A DNA stretch of 45,405 bases from Streptomyces sp. AC550_RSS872. Lineage in GTDB: Bacteria; Actinomycetota; Actinomycetes; Streptomycetales; Streptomycetaceae. Both the position numbers and the translations under genes were made by a program. The notes under the pieces are model-generated. The model saw only the letters and a list, made by a program, of their open reading frames with translations, was not told the DNA's origin and ran no database searches. This document shows positions 10,289 to 17,574 of the stretch, one piece after another (the stretch's first letter is position 1; every line of letters starts with the position of its first letter). The stretch is taken from positions 105,680-151,084 of the forward strand of contig NZ_JAGMUL010000050.1 of NCBI RefSeq assembly GCF_019049285.1, written 5' to 3'.

Positions 10289-10702
10289 ATGGCCACATAC
10301 CCCCAGGACCCGGGCGCCCCGGACGCGCCGTACCTCACCTTCTGGCAGGAGAAGCACGTCTGCACCCTGACGACCCTGCGCCCGGACGGCACCCCGCATG
10401 TCGTACCCGTCGGAGTCACATACGACCCGGAGGCCCGACTGGCTCGAGTGATCACGAGCAAGTCGAGCGCGAAGGTACGCCACGTACTCGCCGCCGGCCC
10501 CGACGGGGCCCGGGTCGCGGTCTGCCAGATGGAAGGGCGGCGCTGGGCGACCCTGGAGGGCCGCGCCATCATCCGGACCGAGCCGGAGCGGGTCGCTGAC
10601 GCCGAGCGACGGTACGCGGAGAGGTACGGGCGGACACCGAGGCCGAATCCGGAGCGGGTGGTTATCGAGATCGCGCTTACTCGGGCTATGGGGCGGGGGT
10701 GA
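10289..10702 (+). CDS. PPOX-class F420/FMN-dependent oxidoreductase (137 aa)
   Basis: Pyridoxamine-5'-phosphate-oxidase-like split-barrel protein. The pattern fits the family: F-W-Q-E-K-H-V-C-T-L-T-T-L-R-P-D-G-T-P-H-V-V-P-V-G-V, then V-I-T-S-K-S-S-A-K-V-R-H-V, V-A-V-C-Q-M-E-G-R-R-W-A-T-L-E-G and a C-terminal helix with R-Y-A-E-R-Y-G-R-T. Members bind F420 or FMN and reduce small substrates; the substrate here cannot be read from sequence. The ATG at 10289 opens with M-A-T-Y-P-Q-D-P-G; an upstream in-frame start at 10241 would add 16 unlikely Arg/Gly-rich residues. Transcribed divergently from clpB, so the clpB operator region may also carry its promoter. Confidence 0.85.
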   Translation: MATYPQDPGAPDAPYLTFWQEKHVCTLTTLRPDGTPHVVPVGVTYDPEARLARVITSKSSAKVRHVLAAGPDGARVAVCQMEGRRWATLEGRAIIRTEPERVADAERRYAERYGRTPRPNPERVVIEIALTRAMGRG

Positions 10703-11180
10703 CGTCGGGAGGGGGGGCGAGGCGGGGCTTACGCCGGGGACGGATACGGGGGTGGCGGGGGCCGCGTGCCGGGGCCGGGGACGGGGCCGGTGACGAGGCC
10801 GGTGACGAGGCCGGTGACGGGGCAGCGGGAGGCCCTTCCGTGCGTCGAGGGCCGGATACGGGGTGACAGGGGCGCGGGCGGCCGGAATTCGGGGTGGCTC
10901 GGTCGAAGGCCGGCGGAGCGTGGGGGGCAATCCGGAGCCACCGGATCGCGGGCAGGTCGATCTGGGGCCGCCGGATCGCAGGCGGCGGGACCCAGGCCCC
11001 AGGATGGCCGGGTCGTGGGCGGCCGCACCCCGGGCGGGCGCACCCGGGGCGGGCGCATCGTCGGCGCCCGGATCGCCGACTGCGGGATGCGGGCACCCTG
11101 CCACGAACGGCCGAATACCGGGTGACCGGTTCTGGCCACTGCCGCAACTGGTGGATACGGGTAAATGTCCCCGCAAAACT
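10703..11180. other. GC-rich non-coding stretch
   Basis: About 480 bases with no convincing gene. Several frames stay open on both strands only because of extreme GC content; their products are low-complexity Arg/Pro/Gly runs. It contains a 12-base tandem repeat at 10783-10818 and loose repeats of CCGGATCGC and CCCGGGGCGGGCGC. Confidence 0.6.
10783..10818. repeat. 12-bp tandem repeat, three units
   Basis: Three adjacent units of GRGGCCGGTGAC (R = G in the first unit, A in the others), outside any recognised gene; likely slippage. Confidence 0.8.
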
Positions 11181-11221
11181 GCAGCGGCGTCACCGTGTTC
11201 AGGTCACGGTGACGCCGCTGC
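11181..11221 (-). terminator. 17-bp perfect hairpin
   Basis: GCAGCGGCGTCACCGTG pairs perfectly with CACGGTGACGCCGCTGC across a 7-base loop. It lies 44 bases beyond the stop of the Rieske-like gene on the minus strand, so it most likely ends the DSSWGP-peptide operon. Confidence 0.7.
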
Positions 11222-11264
11222 GGGGGGAAGCGCCTGAGCGATCTGTTACGACGGGGGAATCGCG

Positions 11265-11600
11265 TCAGGCACTGCGGGGGGTGGCTGAGACAGTCCTTGG
11301 GGCCGGGGCCTCCGGTTCCACCAGGCGGTGGTCGCGCTGATCGAGGTTGACGAAGATCATTCCGTACCGGATGGCACACCGCACGGGCTGCGGCGCCCCC
11401 CGAGGCCGCCGCAGACACCGGTATGCCCGGACATCCTCGTCCTCGTCCCGCGTGACGACGACCGGCTCGCCGAAGACGGTCACCATCAGTGAGTCACCGG
11501 CGTGGGGGATCGCGGTGACCAGGTCGATGAAGTGCCAGCCGGAGCGGTAGGCAGTGGCCATTTCTCTGCGGAAGGAGCGGTCGTCGGGTGGAGTGGTCAT
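11265..11600 (-). CDS. Rieske-like protein without iron-sulphur ligands (111 aa)
   Basis: The middle reads like the start of a Rieske 2Fe-2S domain: G-W-H-F-I-D-L-V-T-A-I-P-H-A-G-D, F-G-E-P-V-V-V-T-R-D-E-D-E-D-V-R-A-Y, R-R-P-R-G and Y-G-M-I-F-V-N-L-D. The two Cys-x-His ligand pairs are missing: the first is C-L-R-R-P-R-G where C-R-H-R-G is expected, and no C-x-x-H follows. A redox centre is therefore unlikely; the fold may serve as a binding or regulatory domain. The ATG overlaps the stop of the secreted DSSWGP peptide (ATGA), so the two are coupled. A strong hairpin at 11181-11221 closes the operon. I do not know a characterised homologue. Confidence 0.65.
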   Translation of the reverse strand: MTTPPDDRSFRREMATAYRSGWHFIDLVTAIPHAGDSLMVTVFGEPVVVTRDEDEDVRAYRCLRRPRGAPQPVRCAIRYGMIFVNLDQRDHRLVEPEAPAPRTVSATPRSA

Positions 11601-11836
11601 CAGGGTCCCCAGGAGCTGTCGTCTGTGCCGTCCACAACCGCAGGAGACACCGGACCCCAGGAACTGTCAGCGGCGACTGCGAGAGTCACCGCATTCGGGC
11701 CCCAACTGCTGTCAGCCCGGACGTCGCCCTTCGCACCAGCGAGGCCACTCAGCGTTCCGAAGGCCACTGCGGCGGAGAAGGTGGCGACAAGCACCGAGCG
11801 AAGCATTCTCTTACGCATAGTCGGCTTCGTCCTCAC
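11600..11836 (-). CDS. Secreted peptide with three DSSWGP repeats (78 aa)
   Basis: A Sec signal peptide (basic M-R-K-R-M-L-R, hydrophobic V-L-V-A-T-F-S-A-A-V-A-F-G, cut near A-G-A-K) is followed by only about 40 residues holding D-S-S-W-G-P three times, at residues 42-47, 57-62 and 73-78; the last copy is the C-terminus. Spacers are Ala/Val-rich. No Cys is present. This looks like a multi-copy secreted peptide or signal precursor rather than an enzyme. The GTG at 11836 has AGAGGGG in front; an ATG at 11818 gives a more usual signal-peptide start with a weaker ribosome site. It overlaps the Rieske-like gene by four bases and sits next to four LuxR-type regulators. Family not recognised. Confidence 0.7.
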   Translation of the reverse strand: MRTKPTMRKRMLRSVLVATFSAAVAFGTLSGLAGAKGDVRADSSWGPNAVTLAVAADSSWGPVSPAVVDGTDDSSWGP

Positions 11837-11949
11837 TTGAAGGTCCCCTCTTCCCCCGTCGGATAAGACGATGGCTCATTCAGGCACGTCATGGCCACAC
11901 GATCGGTGCATCATGTTCCTGCATGTTCAGGACCCTGGGGGGTGGAGAT

Positions 11950-12933
11950 TTGATAATAAATGGGGCAAAAGGCACACACCCCCATGCGGTGACCGAACTG
12001 TGCGAGGAAGGGAGCCGCCTCTACGCGAACGCTCTGCGCACAGGACGCATCGCGCGCACGGACGTGGAGTCGGCTCCCTGTTTGATGGAGTTGGCCCTCC
12101 TCCACCCCGATCCGGACGACGCGAACTGGCTGCGCCCCGTACCCCCGTCGGTGGCCCTGGCCCAGTGGCTCAATCCCATAGAGCGTGAAATCTCCGAACG
12201 CAGGCGGATGTCGATCGAGCTAGCAGATGCTTTCGAGCCGTTCATGGCGGTCAGCGCCCAAGCAACGGCGTCCACTCATTCGATCACGGTGCTGGAGGGC
12301 TACGAACGGATCAACGCGGCGCTCGACCTGGCCACGACCCAGTGCCAGTCCGAGATGCTCACGGTTCAGCCCAGCAGCCGGCGGCTGGAACAGACCCTCA
12401 TCCAGGCCTTGGAGCGCGATCGGCCCCTGATAGACCGCGGCGTCAGCATGCGCACCCTTTACCAGCACACCGCACGGTACAGCCCTGAGACTCTCGCCTA
12501 CGTGGACCGGGTGTCGAACGGCAAGGTCGAAATACGCACCATCGACGAACTCGTCGAACGCCTCATCATCTGCGACGAGAGCGTCGCCTTCATCCCCACC
12601 CGCGACGACCGGCAGGTTGCGCTGGAGCTGCGCCACCCCGGCCTCGTCCGCTACCTGATCAAGGTCTTCGAGTTCATGTGGAGCCGCGCGGTCCCGCTGA
12701 GTACGGGAGGCCCGTACGAGACCGCTCCGGACGGCATCACCGACATCCAGCACTCCATCGCCAAGCTCCTCGTAGAAGGCCACGTCGACGAGGCGATCGC
12801 CCGCAGGCTGGGCATGAACGTCCGCACATGCCGGGCCCACATAGCCAAGCTGGCCACCGCTCTGGGCAGCGGGAGCCGGGCCCAACTCGGCTACCTCATA
12901 GCGCAGTCCGGGATCCTGGAGCAAGATCACTGA
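11950..12933 (+). CDS. TrmB/LuxR-type regulator 1 (327 aa)
   Basis: First of a set of paralogous regulators. Conserved layout: N-terminal S-R-L-Y-A-N-A-L-R-T-G-R-I and A-P-C-L-M-E-L-A-L-L-H-P (residues 20-60), a central ligand-type domain resembling the phospholipase-D-like part of TrmB regulators (L-I-Q-A-L-E-R-D-R-P-L-I-D-R-G-V, V-A-F-I-P-T-R-D-D), and a C-terminal LuxR helix-turn-helix (A-I-A-R-R-L-G-M-N-V-R-T-C-R-A-H-I-A-K-L). The TTG at 11950 sits behind GGGTGGAG exactly as the ATG of regulator 4 sits behind GGGTGGAAA, and aligns with its N-terminus; an ATG at 11923 is possible but has no ribosome site. Divergent from the DSSWGP peptide operon, which it may control. Confidence 0.85.
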   Translation: MIINGAKGTHPHAVTELCEEGSRLYANALRTGRIARTDVESAPCLMELALLHPDPDDANWLRPVPPSVALAQWLNPIEREISERRRMSIELADAFEPFMAVSAQATASTHSITVLEGYERINAALDLATTQCQSEMLTVQPSSRRLEQTLIQALERDRPLIDRGVSMRTLYQHTARYSPETLAYVDRVSNGKVEIRTIDELVERLIICDESVAFIPTRDDRQVALELRHPGLVRYLIKVFEFMWSRAVPLSTGGPYETAPDGITDIQHSIAKLLVEGHVDEAIARRLGMNVRTCRAHIAKLATALGSGSRAQLGYLIAQSGILEQDH

Positions 12934-13033
12934 CCTTTGAGAAATAGCCATCGACCACTGTCGGTGACAACCGAGCACAACTCATGTACGTCATCACAGG
13001 GTGAAGCATCCCCGAACAGGAGCAGGCCGGTCA

Positions 13034-14026
13034 GTGAGCGCGACAGACCACCCTGAACACGGCACGGAGAGCCTGTGCCCAGCAGGCACGAGGCTGTACG
13101 AACGCGCCCTGCGCGGCGGCCGCATACGCACCGAGGACGCAGCGCCCGCCCCCTGCCTCGTAAGCCTTGGCCTGCTGCATCCCACCCTTGAGGACATGGA
13201 CTGTCTCGAACCGGTTGCGCCCCCCGTCGCTCTGCACCGGCTGCTGAAGGAGTCCGAAGAGCGGATCGCCGAGGAGCGGCGGCGGGAGGAACAGCTGGCG
13301 GAAACGTTCGCAGCGCTGATGCGGATCGAGGGCCGTCATACAGCGAGCCAGGACTCACCGGCGATCAGAGTGCTCAGCGGCATGGAGCGCATCAACCAAG
13401 TGATCACCGAGGCCATGGCCGACGCGACGCAGGAATCGCTTTGTATCCAGCCCAACACCGCTTACCGACGCAAGGAGACGGCACAGGTCATTGCCATGGG
13501 CCGCGATCAGGCTCTGCTGGACCGGGGCGGCCGCATCCGCACCCTGTACCACCACACACAGCGCCACGCACCCGTGATCATCGACAGATACGAGCAGCTG
13601 CGGGGCGACGCTGAGGCCCGTTCCCTCGACGAGATCACCGACCGGCTCATCATCGTCGACCGTGCGGTGGCCTTCATTCCAGCGAACTCGGACCGCACGA
13701 TGGCGTTGGAAATCCGACAACCCGCCCTCGTATCCCATCTCGCCACGACATTCGATCGCCTCTGGCGCCACGCCACCCCCATGTACCCCCAGACCGCCCA
13801 GAAGCCCTCCGTCAACGGCATCACCCCCCGCCAACGCGCCATCGCCGGCCTCCTCATCGAAGGCCACACCGACGCCGTCATCGCCAACCGTCTCGGCCTG
13901 AACGTCCGCACCGCCCGCGTCCACATCGCCAAACTCGCCGCCACCCTCGGCAGCGAAAGCCGCGCCCAACTCGGCTACCTCATCGGACAGTCCGGGATCC
14001 TCAAACAGGAGGGAGCCACCGAGTGA
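13034..14026 (+). CDS. TrmB/LuxR-type regulator 2 (330 aa)
   Basis: Paralogue of the preceding gene with the same three-part plan: L-Y-E-R-A-L-R-G-G-R-I near the N-terminus, A-P-C-L-V-S-L-G-L-L-H-P, a central domain with A-L-L-D-R-G-G-R-I-R-T-L and V-A-F-I-P-A-N-S-D, and a C-terminal LuxR helix-turn-helix with A-N-R-L-G-L-N-V-R-T-A-R-V-H-I. The GTG at 13034 follows AGGAG and matches the start of regulator 3 (both begin G-T-G-A-G-C); a GTG at 13001 would add 11 residues. The stop overlaps the next start (GTGA). The last 115 bases of homology are identical to regulator 3, which suggests recent conversion. Confidence 0.9.
   Translation: MSATDHPEHGTESLCPAGTRLYERALRGGRIRTEDAAPAPCLVSLGLLHPTLEDMDCLEPVAPPVALHRLLKESEERIAEERRREEQLAETFAALMRIEGRHTASQDSPAIRVLSGMERINQVITEAMADATQESLCIQPNTAYRRKETAQVIAMGRDQALLDRGGRIRTLYHHTQRHAPVIIDRYEQLRGDAEARSLDEITDRLIIVDRAVAFIPANSDRTMALEIRQPALVSHLATTFDRLWRHATPMYPQTAQKPSVNGITPRQRAIAGLLIEGHTDAVIANRLGLNVRTARVHIAKLAATLGSESRAQLGYLIGQSGILKQEGATE
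13887..14001 (+). repeat. 115-bp identity block, copy A (regulator 2)
   Basis: Identical to 14879-14993, 992 bases downstream. It encodes the recognition helix and the final helices of the LuxR domain. Flanking sequence of the two paralogues is clearly more divergent. Confidence 0.9.
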
Positions 14027-15009
14027 GCGCGCTGCCACACTCGAAGCACAGCGTGGAAGACCTGTGCGCGGCAGGGACCAGGCTGTACGAGCAGGCCCTG
14101 CGCGACGGCCGTATCTCGACTGAGGACGCCGCGCCTGCCCCCTGTCTCGTCGGCCTCGGTCTGCTGCACCCCGCCCTCGATGACCTGGACTGGCTGGAGC
14201 CGATTTCACCCTCTGTGGCACTGCATCGGCTGCTGCGGGCGTCCGCGCAAAGGATTGCGAACCAACGACAGCGAGAGGAGAAGCTGTCCGAGACCTTCGC
14301 GGCCCTCATGCGACTCGACGGGCAGCGGTCGCCGGGTATGAACAGCCCGGCGATCAGAGTACTCACCAGGGAGCAGATCAACCCGACAATCACTGAGGCG
14401 ATGGCCGCTGCGTCACGGGAAATGCTCTGCATCCAGCCCAACGTTCGCTACAGCGACCCGCGCGCCCAGGTGGCTCGTGCCGTCGCCTTGGACCGGGACC
14501 AGGCGCTACTGGATCGCGGCGGCGGCATCCGCACCCTCTACCAGCACACGCAACGTCACTCACCCGCGGTGATCGCCCGCTACGAACAGTTGCGAGGTGA
14601 CGTCGAAGCGCGCACCCTCGACGAAGTGACCGATCGCCTGATCGTCATCGACGCAAACGTTGCCTTCATCCCCGCGAACGAAAGCGGCACTCTCGCCCTG
14701 GAAGTCCGTCACCCTGCTCTGACCGCATACTTGGTCACCGTCTTCGACCGCCTGTGGCGCCTGGCCATCCCCATGCACCCGCAGTCGGCCCACCAGCCTG
14801 CCCTCACCGGCATCACTCCCCGACAACGCGCTATCGCGAGTCTCCTCATCGAGGGCCACACCGACGCCGTCATCGCCGACCGTCTCGGCCTGAACGTCCG
14901 CACCGCCCGCGTCCACATCGCCAAACTCGCCGCCACCCTCGGCAGCGAAAGCCGCGCCCAACTCGGCTACCTCATCGGACAGTCCGGGATCCTTGATCAG
15001 GCAGACTGA
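14023..15009 (+). CDS. TrmB/LuxR-type regulator 3 (328 aa)
   Basis: Closest paralogue of regulator 2, same plan: L-Y-E-Q-A-L-R-D-G-R-I, A-P-C-L-V-G-L-G-L-L-H-P, a central sensor-like domain (A-L-L-D-R-G-G-G-I-R-T-L, V-A-F-I-P-A-N-E), then the LuxR helix-turn-helix. GTG at 14023 with AGGAGGGAG upstream; the start overlaps the stop of regulator 2, so the pair is co-translated. The 3' end overlaps the convergent regulator 4 by 38 bases, which would couple the levels of the two antisense messages. No receiver or PAS domain is present, so the input is probably a small ligand bound by the central domain. Confidence 0.9.
   Translation: MSALPHSKHSVEDLCAAGTRLYEQALRDGRISTEDAAPAPCLVGLGLLHPALDDLDWLEPISPSVALHRLLRASAQRIANQRQREEKLSETFAALMRLDGQRSPGMNSPAIRVLTREQINPTITEAMAAASREMLCIQPNVRYSDPRAQVARAVALDRDQALLDRGGGIRTLYQHTQRHSPAVIARYEQLRGDVEARTLDEVTDRLIVIDANVAFIPANESGTLALEVRHPALTAYLVTVFDRLWRLAIPMHPQSAHQPALTGITPRQRAIASLLIEGHTDAVIADRLGLNVRTARVHIAKLAATLGSESRAQLGYLIGQSGILDQAD
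14879..14993 (+). repeat. 115-bp identity block, copy B (regulator 3)
   Basis: Identical to 13887-14001. Preceded by a further 23-base match to the same paralogue after a short variable gap. Confidence 0.9.
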
Positions 15010-16021
15010 GTGAAGGCGGCGCCGCGACGTCCGTGGCCCGCGGCGGTCGGTCCAGGCCTGCCTGAGCGATGCGGACGCCTAGCTGCGTACGGCTCGCCGC
15101 CCCCAGCGTTTCCGAGAGCCGGGCGATGTGGGCCCGGCAGGTGCGAACGCTTATGCCGAGCCGTTCAGCGATCACCGCGTCCTGGTGCCCCTCTGCCAGC
15201 AGCGCGGCGATGGACTGCTCACGGTGGGAGATGCCCTCGATGCCGGTGTCAGGGAGGGGGGCCGTGAGCGGGATCGCCAGGCGCCAGAAGCGTTCGAAGA
15301 CCGTCACCAAGTAGTGCACCAACGCCGGATGGCGCAGTTCCAGCGCCATCGTGCGGTCCGCGTTGGCGGGAATGAAGGCCACCGTACGGTCGAAGATGAT
15401 CAGCCGGTCGATCACCTCGTCCAGCGTGCGACCCACGACCGAATCGCCCATCAGCTCAAGGTAGTTGAGCAGGCCCTGGCCGTGCCGGGCCACATGGGTG
15501 TACAGATCGCGCATCCGCACACCCCGCCCGCGCAACGCCAGCGCCCGGTGCAGGCCCTCCGTCAGCTCGTGCTCGGGACGGATGCCGCCGGGCTGGACCG
15601 TCAGCACCTCCGTCGTGCACGCCTCCGTCGCCGCGTCCAGGGCCCCCTGGATACGGGAGGCGCCTTCCAGCACACGGATCGCCGTGCCCTCCGCGCCGGA
15701 CGTCTGCGGCTGCTGCGGGCCGAGGCCGGCGTACCACTCGAACGCCGCCACCGCCGACCCCACCCGCCGCTTACTCGCGCTGACCTCGTCGTACACCCCG
15801 CGCAGCAGCCGCGTCATGACCTCCTGCGGGGAGGTCGGCACCAGCCAGTCCATATCGTCGGGGTCGGGGTGCAGCAGCGCCAAGTCGAGCAGGCAGGGCA
15901 CCGGCTCCGCGTCCCGGCGCGGCACACGGCCCCGCCGTACGGCCCGGGAATACACGCGATCCCCGGCCTCGCACAGCCGGTCGGCACCGTGTGGATGCAC
16001 GCCCCTTCCGCGCTCGGCCAT
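14972..16021 (-). CDS. TrmB/LuxR-type regulator 4 (349 aa)
   Basis: Fourth member, on the opposite strand. N-terminal V-H-P-H-G-A-D-R-L-C-E-A-G-D-R-V-Y aligns with regulator 1. It then has V-P-C-L-L-D-L-A-L-L-H-P, the central domain with L-A-L-R-G-R-G-V-R-M-R-D-L and V-A-F-I-P-A-N-A-D, and a LuxR helix-turn-helix E-R-L-G-I-S-V-R-T-C-R-A-H-I-A-R-L. A tail of about 30 residues beyond the usual end (D-R-P-P-R-A-T-D-V) is antisense to the end of regulator 3; the family end is near A-Q-A-G-L. The ATG at 16021 has GGGTGGA three bases upstream. Confidence 0.88.
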   Translation of the reverse strand: MAERGRGVHPHGADRLCEAGDRVYSRAVRRGRVPRRDAEPVPCLLDLALLHPDPDDMDWLVPTSPQEVMTRLLRGVYDEVSASKRRVGSAVAAFEWYAGLGPQQPQTSGAEGTAIRVLEGASRIQGALDAATEACTTEVLTVQPGGIRPEHELTEGLHRALALRGRGVRMRDLYTHVARHGQGLLNYLELMGDSVVGRTLDEVIDRLIIFDRTVAFIPANADRTMALELRHPALVHYLVTVFERFWRLAIPLTAPLPDTGIEGISHREQSIAALLAEGHQDAVIAERLGISVRTCRAHIARLSETLGAASRTQLGVRIAQAGLDRPPRATDVAAPPSLSLPDQGSRTVR

Positions 16022-16478
16022 TTTCCACCCCCGACTACCGTCCCTTGCCGCACACGACCGATACGCCCGCGCAGCACGCTCACTGCATTAGCGGGCAACA
16101 GTCCGCGACTTCCGCAGCGCAACTATGCGCAGAGGGGCTTGCCGCCGCAACACGGCCCTGACCTCACCTCCGCACGGGCTTCCCAACTCCACAAACCAAG
16201 GGCGACCGAGATGCCAGCTCATGCACCTTTTACCCACCCTCCGCTTCAGGCATGTTCAGCATCATGAGGCTACCTGCACGTGCGCATGCCATGCATGGTT
16301 GATCAAGCGGCAGCGAACAAAAGGCCTTATGGGCATGCCGCACGCTTCTGCAACAGCTCCTGCTATTGCTGAGGCACGTGATGCGTGTTGCTGACCACTT
16401 CGTCGCATCCGACGGGCGGGTCGTTCCCAAAAGCAAGCGACTGGTCCGTCCTTCCAGACAAACGGGAACAGGGGACGT
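16022..16478. other. 457-bp intergenic region, no gene recognised
   Basis: Lies between the divergent starts of regulator 4 and the SARP gene, so it must hold both promoters. Lower GC than the surroundings near 16180-16400. Short open frames here have no family features or ribosome sites. I saw no clear dyad or SARP-type repeat. Confidence 0.5.
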
Positions 16479-17210
16479 ATGTCGAGCTCAATGACCGGTG
16501 CCACGACAGGTCCTGGTTCAGTTCAACTCCGGTTGCTGGGCCATGACGGCGCCCACATCGCTGATGACGAGTCCTACCGCCTGCCGCCGCAGACGGCGGA
16601 GCTCCTGGCCTACCTCGAACTGCGCGAAGGGCGAACCGCGCGACGCCCCGCGATCATCAGATCCCTGTGGCCCGAGGAGAGTGAACGCCTCGGGCGGCGC
16701 AGGCTGAGCCGACTACTGTGGCGGGTGAACCAGGCAGCGTCCCGGGAGTTAGTGATCGCGGAGGGCGAGACCGTACGCATTTCGGAGGTGCTCACCAGTG
16801 ACTGGCAGCAGGCCCGGGATGCTCTGGCCCACCCGGACTGGCCGCACACTGCGTCTCTCAGGACTGATCTCGAACTGCTGCAGCTCCCTTTGTTGGTCGA
16901 CGTGCACTCACCTTGGGTGGAGGAACACCAAAGGACCTGGGATCAGCGCAGGTTTCACGCTCTGCGCGAAGCAGGCGAGACTCTGCTCTCCAACGGGAGG
17001 CCACTGGAGGCTGTCGAGATCGCGGAACTCCTGGTGATGTGGGAACGGTTGGACGAGCCCAGCCATCTCCTGCTGATACGTGCACACATGAAGCTGGGAG
17101 CCCCGGGAAGATCCACGGAGTTGTACCAGGAATTCCGGCGCCGTCTGCGGAAGGAGCTCGGTGTCGAGCCCGCGTTCGACCTCGCCCGTGTGGCAGCCCT
17201 GGCCGGGTGA
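16479..17210 (+). CDS. Small SARP-family activator with a TTA codon (243 aa)
   Basis: Streptomyces antibiotic regulatory protein type: an N-terminal winged helix (V-Q-L-R-L-L-G-H-D, L-P-P-Q-T-A-E-L-L-A-Y-L, then R-R-R-L-S-R-L-L-W-R-V-N-Q) and a C-terminal bacterial transcriptional activation domain (W-V-E-E-H-Q-R-T-W, R-H-H-like A-L-R-E-A-G-E-T-L-L, and R-R-L-R-K-E-L-G-V-E-P). These proteins bind direct repeats at 11-bp spacing and recruit RNA polymerase to biosynthetic genes. Residue 91 is encoded by TTA (16749-16751), so translation should need the bldA tRNA and be delayed to late growth. ATG with AGGGGA upstream. The target is unknown; the RiPP cluster 23 kb away is one candidate. Confidence 0.88.
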   Translation: MSSSMTGATTGPGSVQLRLLGHDGAHIADDESYRLPPQTAELLAYLELREGRTARRPAIIRSLWPEESERLGRRRLSRLLWRVNQAASRELVIAEGETVRISEVLTSDWQQARDALAHPDWPHTASLRTDLELLQLPLLVDVHSPWVEEHQRTWDQRRFHALREAGETLLSNGRPLEAVEIAELLVMWERLDEPSHLLLIRAHMKLGAPGRSTELYQEFRRRLRKELGVEPAFDLARVAALAG

Positions 17211-17388
17211 TCACAGACCGCCGCCGAGACGCACCACGTGCTCACCGCCGCCGACATGACCAGCGAACGCACCGTCGAACGCTCCCGCGTCGTACTACGC
17301 CGACGTGTCTTGGCGTGGCCGCGGATCCGTGCGTGAAAATTCACGCCGTACCCGACCCGGGCCCGACGTAGGCCGGTGACAGACACGG

Positions 17389-17574
17389 CTGGCGGATGGT
17401 GCCCTCAACTCCGGCGCGCAGGGCGTACTTGGACTGCCAGGCCGTGGTGTCCCGTGCGGCGCGAGCGACATGGCGGGCTTCATGGACCTCGCGGGGGTGC
17501 CAGGACAGCTTGCGGCGGCCGAGCGTGGCGGTCGTCCACTGCGGGCGGACCAGACAGGAGCGGCAGACGCTGAC
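17389..17574 (-). pseudogene. IS1182-type transposase C-terminal fragment
   Basis: The frame reads C-R-S-C-L-V-R-P-Q-W-T-T, R-E-V-H-E-A-R-H-V-A-R-A-A-R and A-L-R-A-G-V-E-G-T-I-R-Q, which are features of the C-terminal part of IS1182-type DDE transposases (Cys-rich turn followed by the region around the last catalytic Glu). About 62 residues remain of an expected 450-550. It joins an eccC fragment at about 17574. Inverted ends were not seen. Confidence 0.6.

Noticed and set aside
10703..11260. Several overlapping open frames on both strands
   Set aside because: Low-complexity Arg/Pro/Gly products, no ribosome sites, in a GC-rich repeat stretch.
16125..16394. 89-codon open frame in the SARP upstream region
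   Set aside because: No ribosome site, atypical codon use and no family features; it lies where two divergent promoters are expected.
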